64,000 nt of DNA from contig NZ_JAJJJF010000001.1 in NCBI RefSeq assembly GCF_022458745.1, forward strand, positions 896,890-960,889. Reading direction: 5' to 3'. Source of the DNA: Bacillus piscicola. Lineage in GTDB: Bacteria > Bacillota > Bacilli > Bacillales > Marinococcaceae. The notes under the pieces were generated by a model, which was given only the letters and a program-made list of their open reading frames with translations, ran no database searches and was not told the DNA's origin. A program made the position numbers and the translations under genes. Numbering within the stretch: position 1 is the first letter of the stretch; every line of letters begins with the position of its first letter. Shown here piece by piece: positions 35,653-43,758 of the stretch.

Positions 35653-37782
35653 TTATTCTTTTTTTAAACGCAATAATCGGAGGCCGTTCAAGGTGACGAG
35701 CAAGGTTGCTCCCATATCTGCAAAAATCGCGATCCATAGTGTCAGCCAGCCGGGGATAACGAGCAGAAGCGCGAGCACTTTAATTCCGATGGAAAAGGTA
35801 ACATTTTGTTTTATAACGGTAAGTGCTTTACGGCTGAGACGGACGGTATATGGCAGTTTATTCAAGTCATCTGCCATTAAAGCGACGTCTGCTGTCTCAA
35901 GAGCAGTGTCGGTACCGGCCCCGCCCATCGCGACTCCAACTGTCGCTTTCGCAAGAGCTGGAGCGTCATTGACACCGTCACCGACCATGGCGACATGCTT
36001 ATACTTTTTCATTAAGCGGTCTATCGCCGTTAATTTATCCTGCGGCAACAGTTCGGATTCAATGTTTGATACTCCGGCTTCAAGAGCGATTGCTTCAGCT
36101 GTTTTGGTGTTATCCCCGGTTAACATGATCGTTTCCTTTATCCCTAAAGCGTGAAGCTGTTTGATGACGCTGGTACTCGTCGCACGTAATTCATCGGCAA
36201 CAGCAGCCACCGCCAGTACATGTTGAGAAGTTCCGAATAGCATTACTGTTTTACCTGCTTCTTGATAAAAAGTTGCTTCTTCCATGATGGTTTCGGGGAC
36301 AGTAATGCCGAGTGTCTCTCTAAAGAGAGCCGGTTTTCCAACGTAGTAAGTTGTGCCATTGATGGTTCCTTGAATGCCATTTCCGGTAATCGATTGAAAA
36401 TCCGTTACTGGGATTGACGTATAAGCTAAGTTTTTCTTGTCTGCTTCATCGAGAATAGCGTTAGCAAGTGGATGCTGAGAATGGTATTCCAAGGCAGCCA
36501 AATACCCGAGCACATCATCTTCCTCGCCCTGAAACACCCTCATGCCTGAAAATACAGGAGTTCCATTCGTAAGCGTTCCCGTTTTATCAAAAGCAATGGC
36601 TTCAATTGTACCCATTTCTTCTAAATAAATCCCACCTTTAATGAGTATCCCATTTTTCGCTGCATTTCCGATTGCTGTGATGATGGAAACGGGGGTTGAG
36701 ATAACGAGTGCACATGGACAGCCGACAACTAGCACCGCGAGACCTTGATAAATCCATGTTTCCCATGAAGCTCCTGCGAAGAGCGGAGGAAACACAGCTA
36801 TCATGGCCGCGACGATAATGATAGCAGGTGTATAATATTTGGCAAAGCGGTCAACAAATGCTTGGGAAGGTGCTTTTTCGGCCTGCGCCTCTTCGACGAG
36901 ATGAATAATTTTCGCAAGCGTCGTATCCTCGGATCGTTTTGTAACGGTTACTTCTAAAAAACCTTCGCCATTCAATGTCCCGGCAAAGACATCATCGCCC
37001 TCCGCTTTAGCAATAGGAACAGATTCCCCTGTTATCGCGGCTTGATTAATGGCCGATGTACCTTTCATCACGGTACCGTCCATAGCAATCTTGTCGCCGG
37101 GCTTAACAAGAAGAATGTCTCCAGGCTCAATATCCTGTACCGGTACGGTAACCGTTTCGCCGTCTCGTCTAATAAGGGCCTCATTAGGAGCAATATCCAT
37201 TAATGACTGAATGGACTGCCGTGATTTATCCAAGGAATAACGTTCGAGCATTTCGCTGATCGCAAATAAAATCACGACAACGGCTCCTTCACCCCATTCA
37301 CCGATGAAGACAGCTCCAATAATCGCTATCGTCATTAATGTTTTCATATCAAAGATAAGCCGGCTTAGATTTTTGATTCCAGAACGGAATAAGGATTGGC
37401 CGCCGATTACAATGGTTCCGATATAGGCAGCAATTGTCAGAAAATGATCTTCCCCAACCGTCGCATGAGAAATGACACCAACAGCTAAAAACAGCGCCGC
37501 AATAATGACTGAAAGGTGGGCGCGCCAAAAGGATTGCTTCGGCATGGGGGTTGTGTCATGTTCACTGCGTACTGATAAATTTTCAAAAGCACCGGCCTTT
37601 TCAAGTTCATCTATTGAAGTGGTTCCATAAACAGTTATCTTAGAGGCTCCAAAGTTGACATGAGCATCAGTGACACCATCCAGGTGTCGGACGTTTTTCT
37701 CAAACGTCTCTGCACAGCCTGCTCAGGAAAATCCTTGAACGCGGTACACGTGTTTATGATTTGTATCCGCTGTATGGGCCAT
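35653..37782 (-). CDS. Cd/Zn/Pb-exporting P1B-type ATPase with in-frame UGA at an HMA cysteine
   Basis: CadA-like metal exporter. From ATG 37782 (GGGAGGGAGA upstream) the frame encodes an HMA domain, interrupted only at codon 20 by TGA (37723-37725), then runs open for 689 codons. Residues around it read VYRVQGFS-[UGA][11 protein letters not shown]; homologues have Cys at that place (CxxC). Later motifs: ITGESVP, C355-P-C357, D399-KTGT, GDGVND. The core's own ATG (37545) has no ribosome binding site. Either selenocysteine, read-through, or a nonsense mutation. Two CadC-like operators lie upstream. No cadC gene is next to it. Confidence 0.85.
37690..37708 (-). promoter_or_regulatory. candidate SECIS-like stem-loop downstream of the UGA
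   Basis: On the minus strand GACGTTT-GAGAA-AAACGTC forms a perfect 7-bp stem with a pentaloop starting with G. The loop begins 22 nt after the UGA, within the 16-37 nt window described for bacterial SECIS elements. It lies inside coding sequence, and no mutation or alignment test has been done. Confidence 0.45.
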
Positions 37783-37810
37783 GTTTCTCCCTCCCAAAAC
37801 GTAATAAAAG

Positions 37811-37859
37811 TCAAACAATCTTTTGAATATATATTTATCATAATCAAACAAGGGTTTGA
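37811..37859 (-). promoter_or_regulatory. two CadC/ArsR-type operators
   Basis: TCAAACAATCTTTTGA (37811-37826) and TCAAACAAGGGTTTGA (37844-37859) both fit TCAAA-N6-TTTGA, the architecture of CadC sites. Centres are 33 bp apart (about three helical turns), just upstream of the ATPase gene. Confidence 0.8.
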
Positions 37860-37986
37860 ATGTCAATGAATCTAAGAAAAATTCGTACTTATTTAGAATT
37901 CATCATTTCAATTTACGGGTAAGAAACATTCTGGTATGTTAATAGAAACAAGCTGCATGCAAATTCAGATGATGGAGTGGGTGCTG

Positions 37987-38808
37987 ATGGACTTCGTTTT
38001 CCATGAAGATCAAACAATCAAAGAATTTATAATGGATAATAAAGACAGTTTTGAAAAATTCTTACTATCAGAAGCGGTGAATGTCCGTGATAAAATTGAT
38101 GAAATCCGACTAACGGGTAATATTAATTTAATTCATAATGCTCACCAGCTCGTGGGCTATATTATCGATCAGAAAGAAGAGGAACTGGTTGCTTTTGCAA
38201 AACAAGAAGGAGAAGTATGGGCAAAATTTGCTTTGACACTCGATTTTAAATTGGAGTGGGTTCAGGCAATCCGGAGAACGATATGGAACTATCTCCATGA
38301 GTTTGACCGCTTACACGGGCGGCATAACAATCGCGATGAATTTTATGAGATGGAGAAAACGGTGAATGACCAAATTGACCGCTTTTTAAATGTCTTTTTC
38401 ATCCGTTACACGAATATTAAAGATGATTTAATTGAATCACAAAAACAACTGGTAGAGAACCTATCTGTACCAGTCATTCCGATTACTTCTTCTATCTGTG
38501 TGCTGCCGCTGATCGGGGCTCTGGATGTAGAGCGAATAACTACGATCGAAGAGAAGATTTTAACCGAGATTAGGAAGCTTCGTGTATCACGGCTCATTCT
38601 TGATCTCTCCGGTATGGCTGACATCGAAGAAGAAGCGATCGATCTCCTCTTCCGCGTCATTGAAGGAGTCGCCATGATGGGATGCGACACTGTTATCACC
38701 GGGCTGCGTCCAGACATCATAAGAAAAATCATTAACTTAGGATATAGCTTTGATAGGAAAGCAGAAACAAAAGGAACCTTGCAGCAAGCCCTGAAAGACT
38801 ATTTATAA
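37987..38808 (+). CDS. RsbR-like co-antagonist (STAS domain)
   Basis: Stressosome-type protein. 273 residues. The N-terminal 150 residues form a non-heme-globin-like helical sensor domain (WVQAIRRTIWNYLHEFDR), and the C-terminal STAS domain contains ILDLSGMADIEEEA, where Ser takes the place of the Thr phosphorylated in RsbRA. ATG 37987 follows GGAGTGG at 6-7 nt. It is divergent from the metal ATPase. No rsbS or rsbT is adjacent, so it is an orphan paralogue. Confidence 0.85.
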   Translation: MDFVFHEDQTIKEFIMDNKDSFEKFLLSEAVNVRDKIDEIRLTGNINLIHNAHQLVGYIIDQKEEELVAFAKQEGEVWAKFALTLDFKLEWVQAIRRTIWNYLHEFDRLHGRHNNRDEFYEMEKTVNDQIDRFLNVFFIRYTNIKDDLIESQKQLVENLSVPVIPITSSICVLPLIGALDVERITTIEEKILTEIRKLRVSRLILDLSGMADIEEEAIDLLFRVIEGVAMMGCDTVITGLRPDIIRKIINLGYSFDRKAETKGTLQQALKDYL

Positions 38809-38814
38809 ACAAAA

Positions 38815-38868
38815 AGACGTCTTCTCGACAACGGAACAGAGCTTTGTCGGCGAGAAGGCGTCTCTCTT
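38815..38868 (+). terminator. terminator of the rsbR-like gene
   Basis: AGACGTCTTCTCG / CGAGAAGGCGTCT with one G-U pair, then a pyrimidine-rich tail. Confidence 0.8.
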
Positions 38869-38950
38869 ATAGAAGGTAGCGGAGGTGAGCGCAAGCGTTA
38901 GAAGTGATTATAAAGATATAACAACGGTAAAAATTATACAAAAATACTTC

Positions 38951-38979
38951 TTGCAACTAAGCGACCTTCGCGTTATAAT
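38951..38979 (+). promoter_or_regulatory. promoter of tRNA-Val
   Basis: TTGCAA, exactly 17 bp, TATAAT. Predicted start about 38986, 60 nt before the mature tRNA. Confidence 0.9.
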
Positions 38980-39045
38980 AATCATTGTGAGCAAAACAAA
39001 ATTGAATTATACAGTTTGCGAAAATTTATTGCTCGTACATAAGAA

Positions 39046-39121
39046 GTTCCGTTAGCTCAGTTGGGAGAGCGCCACCTTGACAGGGTGGAGGTCACTGGTT
39101 CGAGCCCAGTACGGGACACCA
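39046..39121 (+). tRNA. tRNA-Val (anticodon GAC)
   Basis: Full cloverleaf: acceptor GTTCCGT/ACGGGAC (one G-U), D arm GCTC/GAGC, anticodon stem CCACC/GGTGG with loop TTGACAG, variable loop AGGTC, T arm ACTGG/CCAGT with TTCGAGC, discriminator A and encoded CCA. 76 nt, single gene with its own promoter and terminator. Confidence 0.97.
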
Positions 39122-39136
39122 TACATAAAACAGTTG

Positions 39137-39163
39137 AACCCCTCATTGTTGAGGGGTTTTTTG
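39137..39163 (+). terminator. terminator of tRNA-Val
   Basis: AACCCCTCA / TGAGGGGTT with TTGT loop and T run. Confidence 0.93.
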
Positions 39164-39325
39164 TTGTCTTTTATTATCAGCTTGGTATGACTGACTTGAG
39201 TGTCAGGTTTGTATTACTGAGCAAATGAGCTGGACAGGGATTCAAGTGCAGCGCCAAAGATTTACCCAATGCAGAACAATCTTCTGTCTGAAGAGGATGT
39301 GAACACAAGAAACTTATTACATAAT

Positions 39326-39357
39326 TGCATGATGTTGATGTAAATCATGCATTTTTC
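39326..39357 (+). terminator. hairpin with T run upstream of the MFS gene
   Basis: TGCATGAT / ATCATGCA with a 10-nt loop and TTTTTCTT. It lies in a 280-bp gap with no gene, about 90 nt before the MFS start, so it could be an attenuator or an orphan terminator. Confidence 0.6.
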
Positions 39358-39449
39358 TTATATGAGAGGATTAGGTAAAATGAAAAGAGCGTTGTTTTAG
39401 GATAGGCGGCCGTATGTTTTTCATAGATAGACAGAAAGGTGGTGCGGGG

Positions 39450-40763
39450 ATGGCCGAGGAAGTTGAGGAGGTAGAGAAGGACGAGAGGGAGCAGGCTTGG
39501 TTGCAGTCTTATATTCATTCACCGGAAAAGCAGCGGAACTTATATCGAAAAACATTAATTATCGTCGTGATTTCCCAAGTTTTCGGAGGGGCAGGACTGG
39601 CGGCGGGGATAACAATTGGAGCATTGCTCGCCGAAGATATGCTCGGGACCGATCATTTAGCAGGGCTTCCTGCCGGGTTATTTACCCTGGGATCCGCAGG
39701 TGCAGCGTTACTTGTAGGGTGGTTGTCCCAGCGATTCGGTCGTCGTTCGGGCCTGACCGCGGGCTTTTTAGCTGGCGGGACCGGCGGGCTTGGAGTAGTG
39801 GTTGCTGCACTCATGAATAATGTTTTTCTTCTTTTTGCTTCGTTGGTCGTGTACGGTTCGGGAACAGCTACTAACTTACAAGCACGCTACGCCGGTACCG
39901 ATTTAGCGACCCCAAAACAGCGAGCAACAGCTGTTAGTATCGCAATGGTTTCCACGACTGCGGGTGCCGTCGCGGGCCCAAATTTAGTTGAAGTCATGGG
40001 CGAGTTTGCGGCCTCCATAGGAGTTCCGCCCTTAGCAGGTCCCTTCATCCTAGCTGGCGCAGCCTTTATTATGGCAGGTTGTGTGTTATTTGTATTTATG
40101 CGCCCGGACCCGTTTATCGTCGCTAAAGCAATAGCTAAGGCTCAAAAAACGACCGCTCGAAATAGCCTAAATTCGCTGACGGATACAACGAATAAGCGCG
40201 GAATTATGACGGGTGCCTTTGTGATGGTCATGTCGCAAATGATTATGCTTGCCATTATGACGATGACACCCGTACACATGAGTGCTCACGGTCATGGACT
40301 GCGTGCGGTAGGGATGGTAATTGGCATTCATATCGGGGCTATGTTTCTGCCTTCGCTTGTAACCGGTATGCTCGTAGACAAGGTGGGGCGTACGGCGATG
40401 GTTATCGCTTCACAGCTAACTCTGCTTGCCTCCGGTATATATGCAGCTACGGCACCGGTCGACTCTGTTTTAGCACTCACCGTTGCACTCGCTTTGCTCG
40501 GTTTTGGATGGAATCTGGGATTGATTAGCGGTACCGCGATCATCGTAGACGCGACAAACCCTGCTAACCGTGCTAAAACCCAAGGGAACGTTGATGTTTT
40601 TATCGCGTTAGCAGGGGCGACAGGCGGAGCACTTTCCGGTTTAGTTGCAGGAGGATTTAATTTTCAGGTTCTTTCCATCGGTGGCGGGATCCTTGCTTTA
40701 GTCGTAATTCCTGTCATCATTTGGTCGCAAAATATTGAAAAAAAACAACACAACAACAAGTGA
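39450..40763 (+). CDS. MFS transporter
   Basis: 12-TM secondary transporter of 437 residues with the MFS motif A analogue GWLSQRFGRRSG after TM2 and a partner VDKVGRTAM after TM8. Acidic N-terminal 25 residues. Start ATG 39450 has AAAGGTGG upstream; the open frame extends 36 nt further without a ribosome binding site. Substrate not identifiable; drug or sugar efflux possible. Confidence 0.88.
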   Translation: MAEEVEEVEKDEREQAWLQSYIHSPEKQRNLYRKTLIIVVISQVFGGAGLAAGITIGALLAEDMLGTDHLAGLPAGLFTLGSAGAALLVGWLSQRFGRRSGLTAGFLAGGTGGLGVVVAALMNNVFLLFASLVVYGSGTATNLQARYAGTDLATPKQRATAVSIAMVSTTAGAVAGPNLVEVMGEFAASIGVPPLAGPFILAGAAFIMAGCVLFVFMRPDPFIVAKAIAKAQKTTARNSLNSLTDTTNKRGIMTGAFVMVMSQMIMLAIMTMTPVHMSAHGHGLRAVGMVIGIHIGAMFLPSLVTGMLVDKVGRTAMVIASQLTLLASGIYAATAPVDSVLALTVALALLGFGWNLGLISGTAIIVDATNPANRAKTQGNVDVFIALAGATGGALSGLVAGGFNFQVLSIGGGILALVVIPVIIWSQNIEKKQHNNK

Positions 40764-40862
40764 AAAAAGCAGGCATAATCATTTTTCCCATAGAAGTGAA
40801 CTGCGCTTCGCGATACACTCGCTAAGTAATCATACGTATTTCTTCATAAGAAAGGCGGGAGA

Positions 40863-41369
40863 ATGATGAATGCAGTGTTTATTCATGTTGGTTATTTTTT
40901 CGTACTAATTATGCTCTCTTTCTTATCGTTTTATATGATATTTGGGGCGGGATTCGCGGGGAATATTAATATGGTGGTATTGTTTATTCCCTTTGTTTTT
41001 AGTGTTTTATGGGTCAGCGGATACGCTTGGTCTTTTCGACGATTAGCATTCGGCCGAGACGCGAAACGACATTCTTTTCCTTTGAAAAATTGGGTATTTG
41101 TCAGTCTGTATCTTGCAGGGATTTTTAGTGTGTATAGTTTATTTCTTTCGACTTTGTTTCCCACGCCTATTGAAAATGCTCCGCCCTGGATGTTTCTTGG
41201 AACTCCTTTCGTCTTGTTGCTACTTTGGTATTGGCTTTTCAGCCGATACGTAAAAAATACACATCAATACAAACAAACGCAGCAACAGGCAATGAGTTCG
41301 GTTCTCTTTATGCTTTCTTTCCTGTATACTTACGGTATTTGCAGCTTTTACTTTAATCAATTCTTGTAA
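40863..41369 (+). CDS. hypothetical membrane protein
   Basis: 168 residues, five predicted helices (5-30, 37-57, 77-98, 110-127, 143-165), no motif recognised. GAAAGGCGGGAG precedes ATG 40863. It lies 100 nt after the MFS gene and may be cotranscribed. Confidence 0.65.
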   Translation: MMNAVFIHVGYFFVLIMLSFLSFYMIFGAGFAGNINMVVLFIPFVFSVLWVSGYAWSFRRLAFGRDAKRHSFPLKNWVFVSLYLAGIFSVYSLFLSTLFPTPIENAPPWMFLGTPFVLLLLWYWLFSRYVKNTHQYKQTQQQAMSSVLFMLSFLYTYGICSFYFNQFL

Positions 41370-41543
41370 AGAACGCTGTTGTGGAAAAAGTAGAAAATTG
41401 GAATAGTTAATGGGAAAAACTCACCGAAAACACTTTTTTGTGGAAATAACGAACCGTTACGTTGTACAATAATAAGTTGTAATGAGAGTAAAACAAAAAG
41501 TATGTGAAAATATTTTTTTGAATATGAAAAGAAGGTGAAAGAG

Positions 41544-42434
41544 ATGAACAACGATTATTTGGACAAAATGAAAAATGGAAAAGGATTTATCGCAGCTCTG
41601 GATCAAAGCGGCGGAAGCACACCGAAAGCATTAGCCGCATATGGTGTTCCGGAAGATTCTTATTCTGGGGAGAAAGAAATGTTTGACTTGGTACACGAGA
41701 TGAGAACACGAATCATCACGTCACCAGCCTTTCGTTCTGACCAGATTCTCGGAGCTATTCTGTTTGAACAAACAATGGATCGCAGCATTGAGGGCCAATA
41801 CACAGGCGACTATCTTGCCAGTAAAGGAATTGTGCCGTTTCTAAAGGTCGATAAAGGGCTTGCTGAACAGGAAAATGGGGTTCAGCTTATGAAGCCAATC
41901 CATGACTTGGATGAAACACTGCGCCGCGCGAATGAGCGGAACATACTCGGTACGAAAATGCGCTCTGTTATCCATGAGCCAAATGAAGAAAGTATCAAGG
42001 CTGTCGTGGATCAACAATTCGAGATTGGAAAGCAAATCATTGCGGCAGATCTGATGCCGATTATCGAACCAGAAGTGAATATTCACTCAGACCACAAAGA
42101 GCGTTCTGAAGAAATCTTGAGGAAAGAAATACTTAACAATTTAAATGAGTTATCCGAAGACCAAAACGTGATGCTGAAGCTCACAATCCCAACGAAAAAC
42201 AATGCGTATAAAGAATTAGCGGAGCATCCGCGTGTTGTTCGTGTGGTTGCTCTTTCCGGCGGTTATTCCCGCGAAGAAGCGAATGAAAAATTGAAAAAGA
42301 ACGATCATCTCATCGCCAGCTTCTCCCGAGCCCTCACTTCTGACTTAAATGTCAATCAGTCAGATAAAGAGTTTAACGAGGCATTACAACAAGCCGTTGA
42401 AACGATTTACGATGCGTCAGTGAATAAAAAATAG
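41544..42434 (+). CDS. fda: fructose-bisphosphate aldolase class I
   Basis: Schiff-base aldolase of the short staphylococcal/FbaB type. 296 residues from ATG 41544 (GAAGGTG at 6 nt), the same length as the Staphylococcus enzyme. Visible motifs: [31 protein letters not shown] and [10 protein letters not shown] with the Schiff-base Lys. A class II enzyme would be expected elsewhere in such a genome. Confidence 0.93.
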   Translation: MNNDYLDKMKNGKGFIAALDQSGGSTPKALAAYGVPEDSYSGEKEMFDLVHEMRTRIITSPAFRSDQILGAILFEQTMDRSIEGQYTGDYLASKGIVPFLKVDKGLAEQENGVQLMKPIHDLDETLRRANERNILGTKMRSVIHEPNEESIKAVVDQQFEIGKQIIAADLMPIIEPEVNIHSDHKERSEEILRKEILNNLNELSEDQNVMLKLTIPTKNNAYKELAEHPRVVRVVALSGGYSREEANEKLKKNDHLIASFSRALTSDLNVNQSDKEFNEALQQAVETIYDASVNKK

Positions 42435-42469
42435 CTGCATTAAAAGTATCAAGATGGTTTTAGAACATG

Positions 42470-42508
42470 AAATAGGCGCTCTGCAGATAGTTGCAGGGCG
42501 CCTATTTT
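42470..42508 (+). terminator. terminator of fda
   Basis: AATAGGCGC-t-CTGCA / TGCAG-g-GCGCCTATT then TTTTG. It overlaps the stop of the convergent small gene. Confidence 0.85.
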
Positions 42509-42699
42509 GCTATTTCTTCATATGCTTTTAAGAAATTCTCGTATGATACTTTTCCGAGCTCGTCTTTATTGTTGCGGAAGAACTTCTTAAATATCATATC
42601 CTTGGCTTCCTGCACGTCGGTCGTGCGACTAGCCAAGATTAAGTTGAAGTATGACACGAAGAATTCCTTTCTTAAAATTCCCGCGTTTTTAATTTTCAT
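42502..42699 (-). CDS. small hypothetical protein (65 aa)
   Basis: Not recognised. Basic and aromatic (MKIKNAGILRKEFFVSYFNL...), ends FLKAYEEIAK. AAAGGAGAAG upstream. Its ATG overlaps the TGA of the preceding small gene (ATGA), indicating translational coupling. Confidence 0.65.
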   Translation of the reverse strand: MKIKNAGILRKEFFVSYFNLILASRTTDVQEAKDMIFKKFFRNNKDELGKVSYENFLKAYEEIAK

Positions 42700-42857
42700 T
42701 GGCTTCTCCTTTCTGGATTTAGTACCTTCCGGAAGAAAGTCCCTGTAACCAAGTTTAGGGAATCTGTATCTATTTTAAAGACTTTTCCGTTGATATTGAT
42801 CTGCTTAATCACCTGATCCTGATAAATACCGGGGGCCATTTTCACATCCGTAATCAT
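42696..42857 (-). CDS. small hypothetical protein (53 aa), coupled to the next gene
   Basis: Not recognised. Reads MITDVKMAPGIYQDQVIKQI and ends VLNPERRSQ. AAGGAGG is only 1 nt before ATG 42857, so GTG 42845 may be the real start. The stop overlaps the next start (ATGA). Confidence 0.5.
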   Translation of the reverse strand: MITDVKMAPGIYQDQVIKQININGKVFKIDTDSLNLVTGTFFRKVLNPERRSQ

Positions 42858-42959
42858 GCCTCCTTACCCATAGAATAGACGTTATTCTCTTAAATGTAAA
42901 TGTTAAGTTAAATAGGTAGTACTGTAAGCTATTGACGCTTCTAATCAAATAGTCCGTCT

Positions 42960-43325
42960 CAAGACCATGTTCATTTTGAACGATGAATGAAGCTATGAAA
43001 TCAGTGATTCGCCGCGATAATGGCATCACGGCATTCGTATGACGTCGTGAAATCATCGACTCGTCAAAATAACAGCTTCAAACATATCCAATGGAGCCAT
43101 GAAAACGGAGACAGGGAAAAATAGCGGCATCATAGTAGGTGTATGAAGCTATGAAATTAGTGGTTCATCGAAATAACGACATCAAAACGCTCGTATGATG
43201 TCATGAAAACAGCAATTCGTCAAAATAACAGCACCATTCAAGTCCAATGGAGTCTCGAAAGTGGAGAAAGACAAAAATAGAAGCCTCATAGCACTAGTAT
43301 GGGGTTAGCAAAGTGAGAGTGAAGG
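42960..43325. repeat. tandem array B: seven 52-bp units
   Basis: The same core as array A recurs at 42992, 43044, 43096, 43148, 43200, 43252 and 43304, again exactly 52 bp apart. Units are more diverged than in array A (for example GCATCATAGTAGGTGTATGA and CGTCAAAATAACAGC are recognisable). Noncoding. The two arrays flank a 7.4-kb block carrying the metal ATPase, tRNA and aldolase. Confidence 0.92.
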
Positions 43326-43600
43326 AAGTAGTGAAACGGTGAATGAAACAACAAGTGAAATAGCTGTGCAATAGGCAGCGAAACAGTGGACGAGGAACCA
43401 AGTGCAACACCGGGTGCAATGGTGAGTGCAACAGTCAGTGCAACAGTCAACGAAGTACTGAGTGAGGCAAGTGGTGAACCTCTTACGCGCATACGCATGT
43501 TAGGCTCTTAATATTAATATAAGTTCTAAAGATCTTAAAAGCTTTAAAAGCCTTAAAAGCGTAAAAAACCTAAAGATCCTAAGAGCCTTAAAGGTATTGA
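43326..43600. repeat. 12-bp and 9-bp tandem repeats
   Basis: About twelve units of a GTGCAACAGTCA-like 12-mer span 43330-43475, followed at 43513-43590 by eight or so 9-mers like CTTAAAAGC. They directly follow array B. The minus-strand open frame through the 12-mers (TVALTVALT-like) has no ribosome binding site and is taken as a by-product. Confidence 0.85.
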
Positions 43601-43738
43601 TTCCAGTCCCGAGAAAGAGCGCTTAATTTGCTCTTGTAGCAAACAAAATAATAATACAAATAGTAATAAAATTCGGATCATGTATTGCCATTTTTCAAAC
43701 AATCGGTCTATGATAAGGGCAGCTGAGAGGAAAAGTGG

Positions 43739-43758
43739 GGGAGCTTATTCGCGCTCCC
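43739..43758 (-). terminator. weak terminator at the end of the CBS-domain gene
   Basis: GGGAGC / GCTCCC overlapping the stop codon, followed on the minus strand by CCACTTTTCC. Confidence 0.4.

Noticed and set aside
37635..37847. Separate 70-aa minus-strand gene before the metal ATPase
   Set aside because: It is out of frame with the HMA domain, which explains this stretch fully.
43286..43498. Repeat protein on the minus strand (TVALTVALT-like)
   Set aside because: No ribosome binding site; the frame exists only because 12-bp repeats have no stops in that phase.
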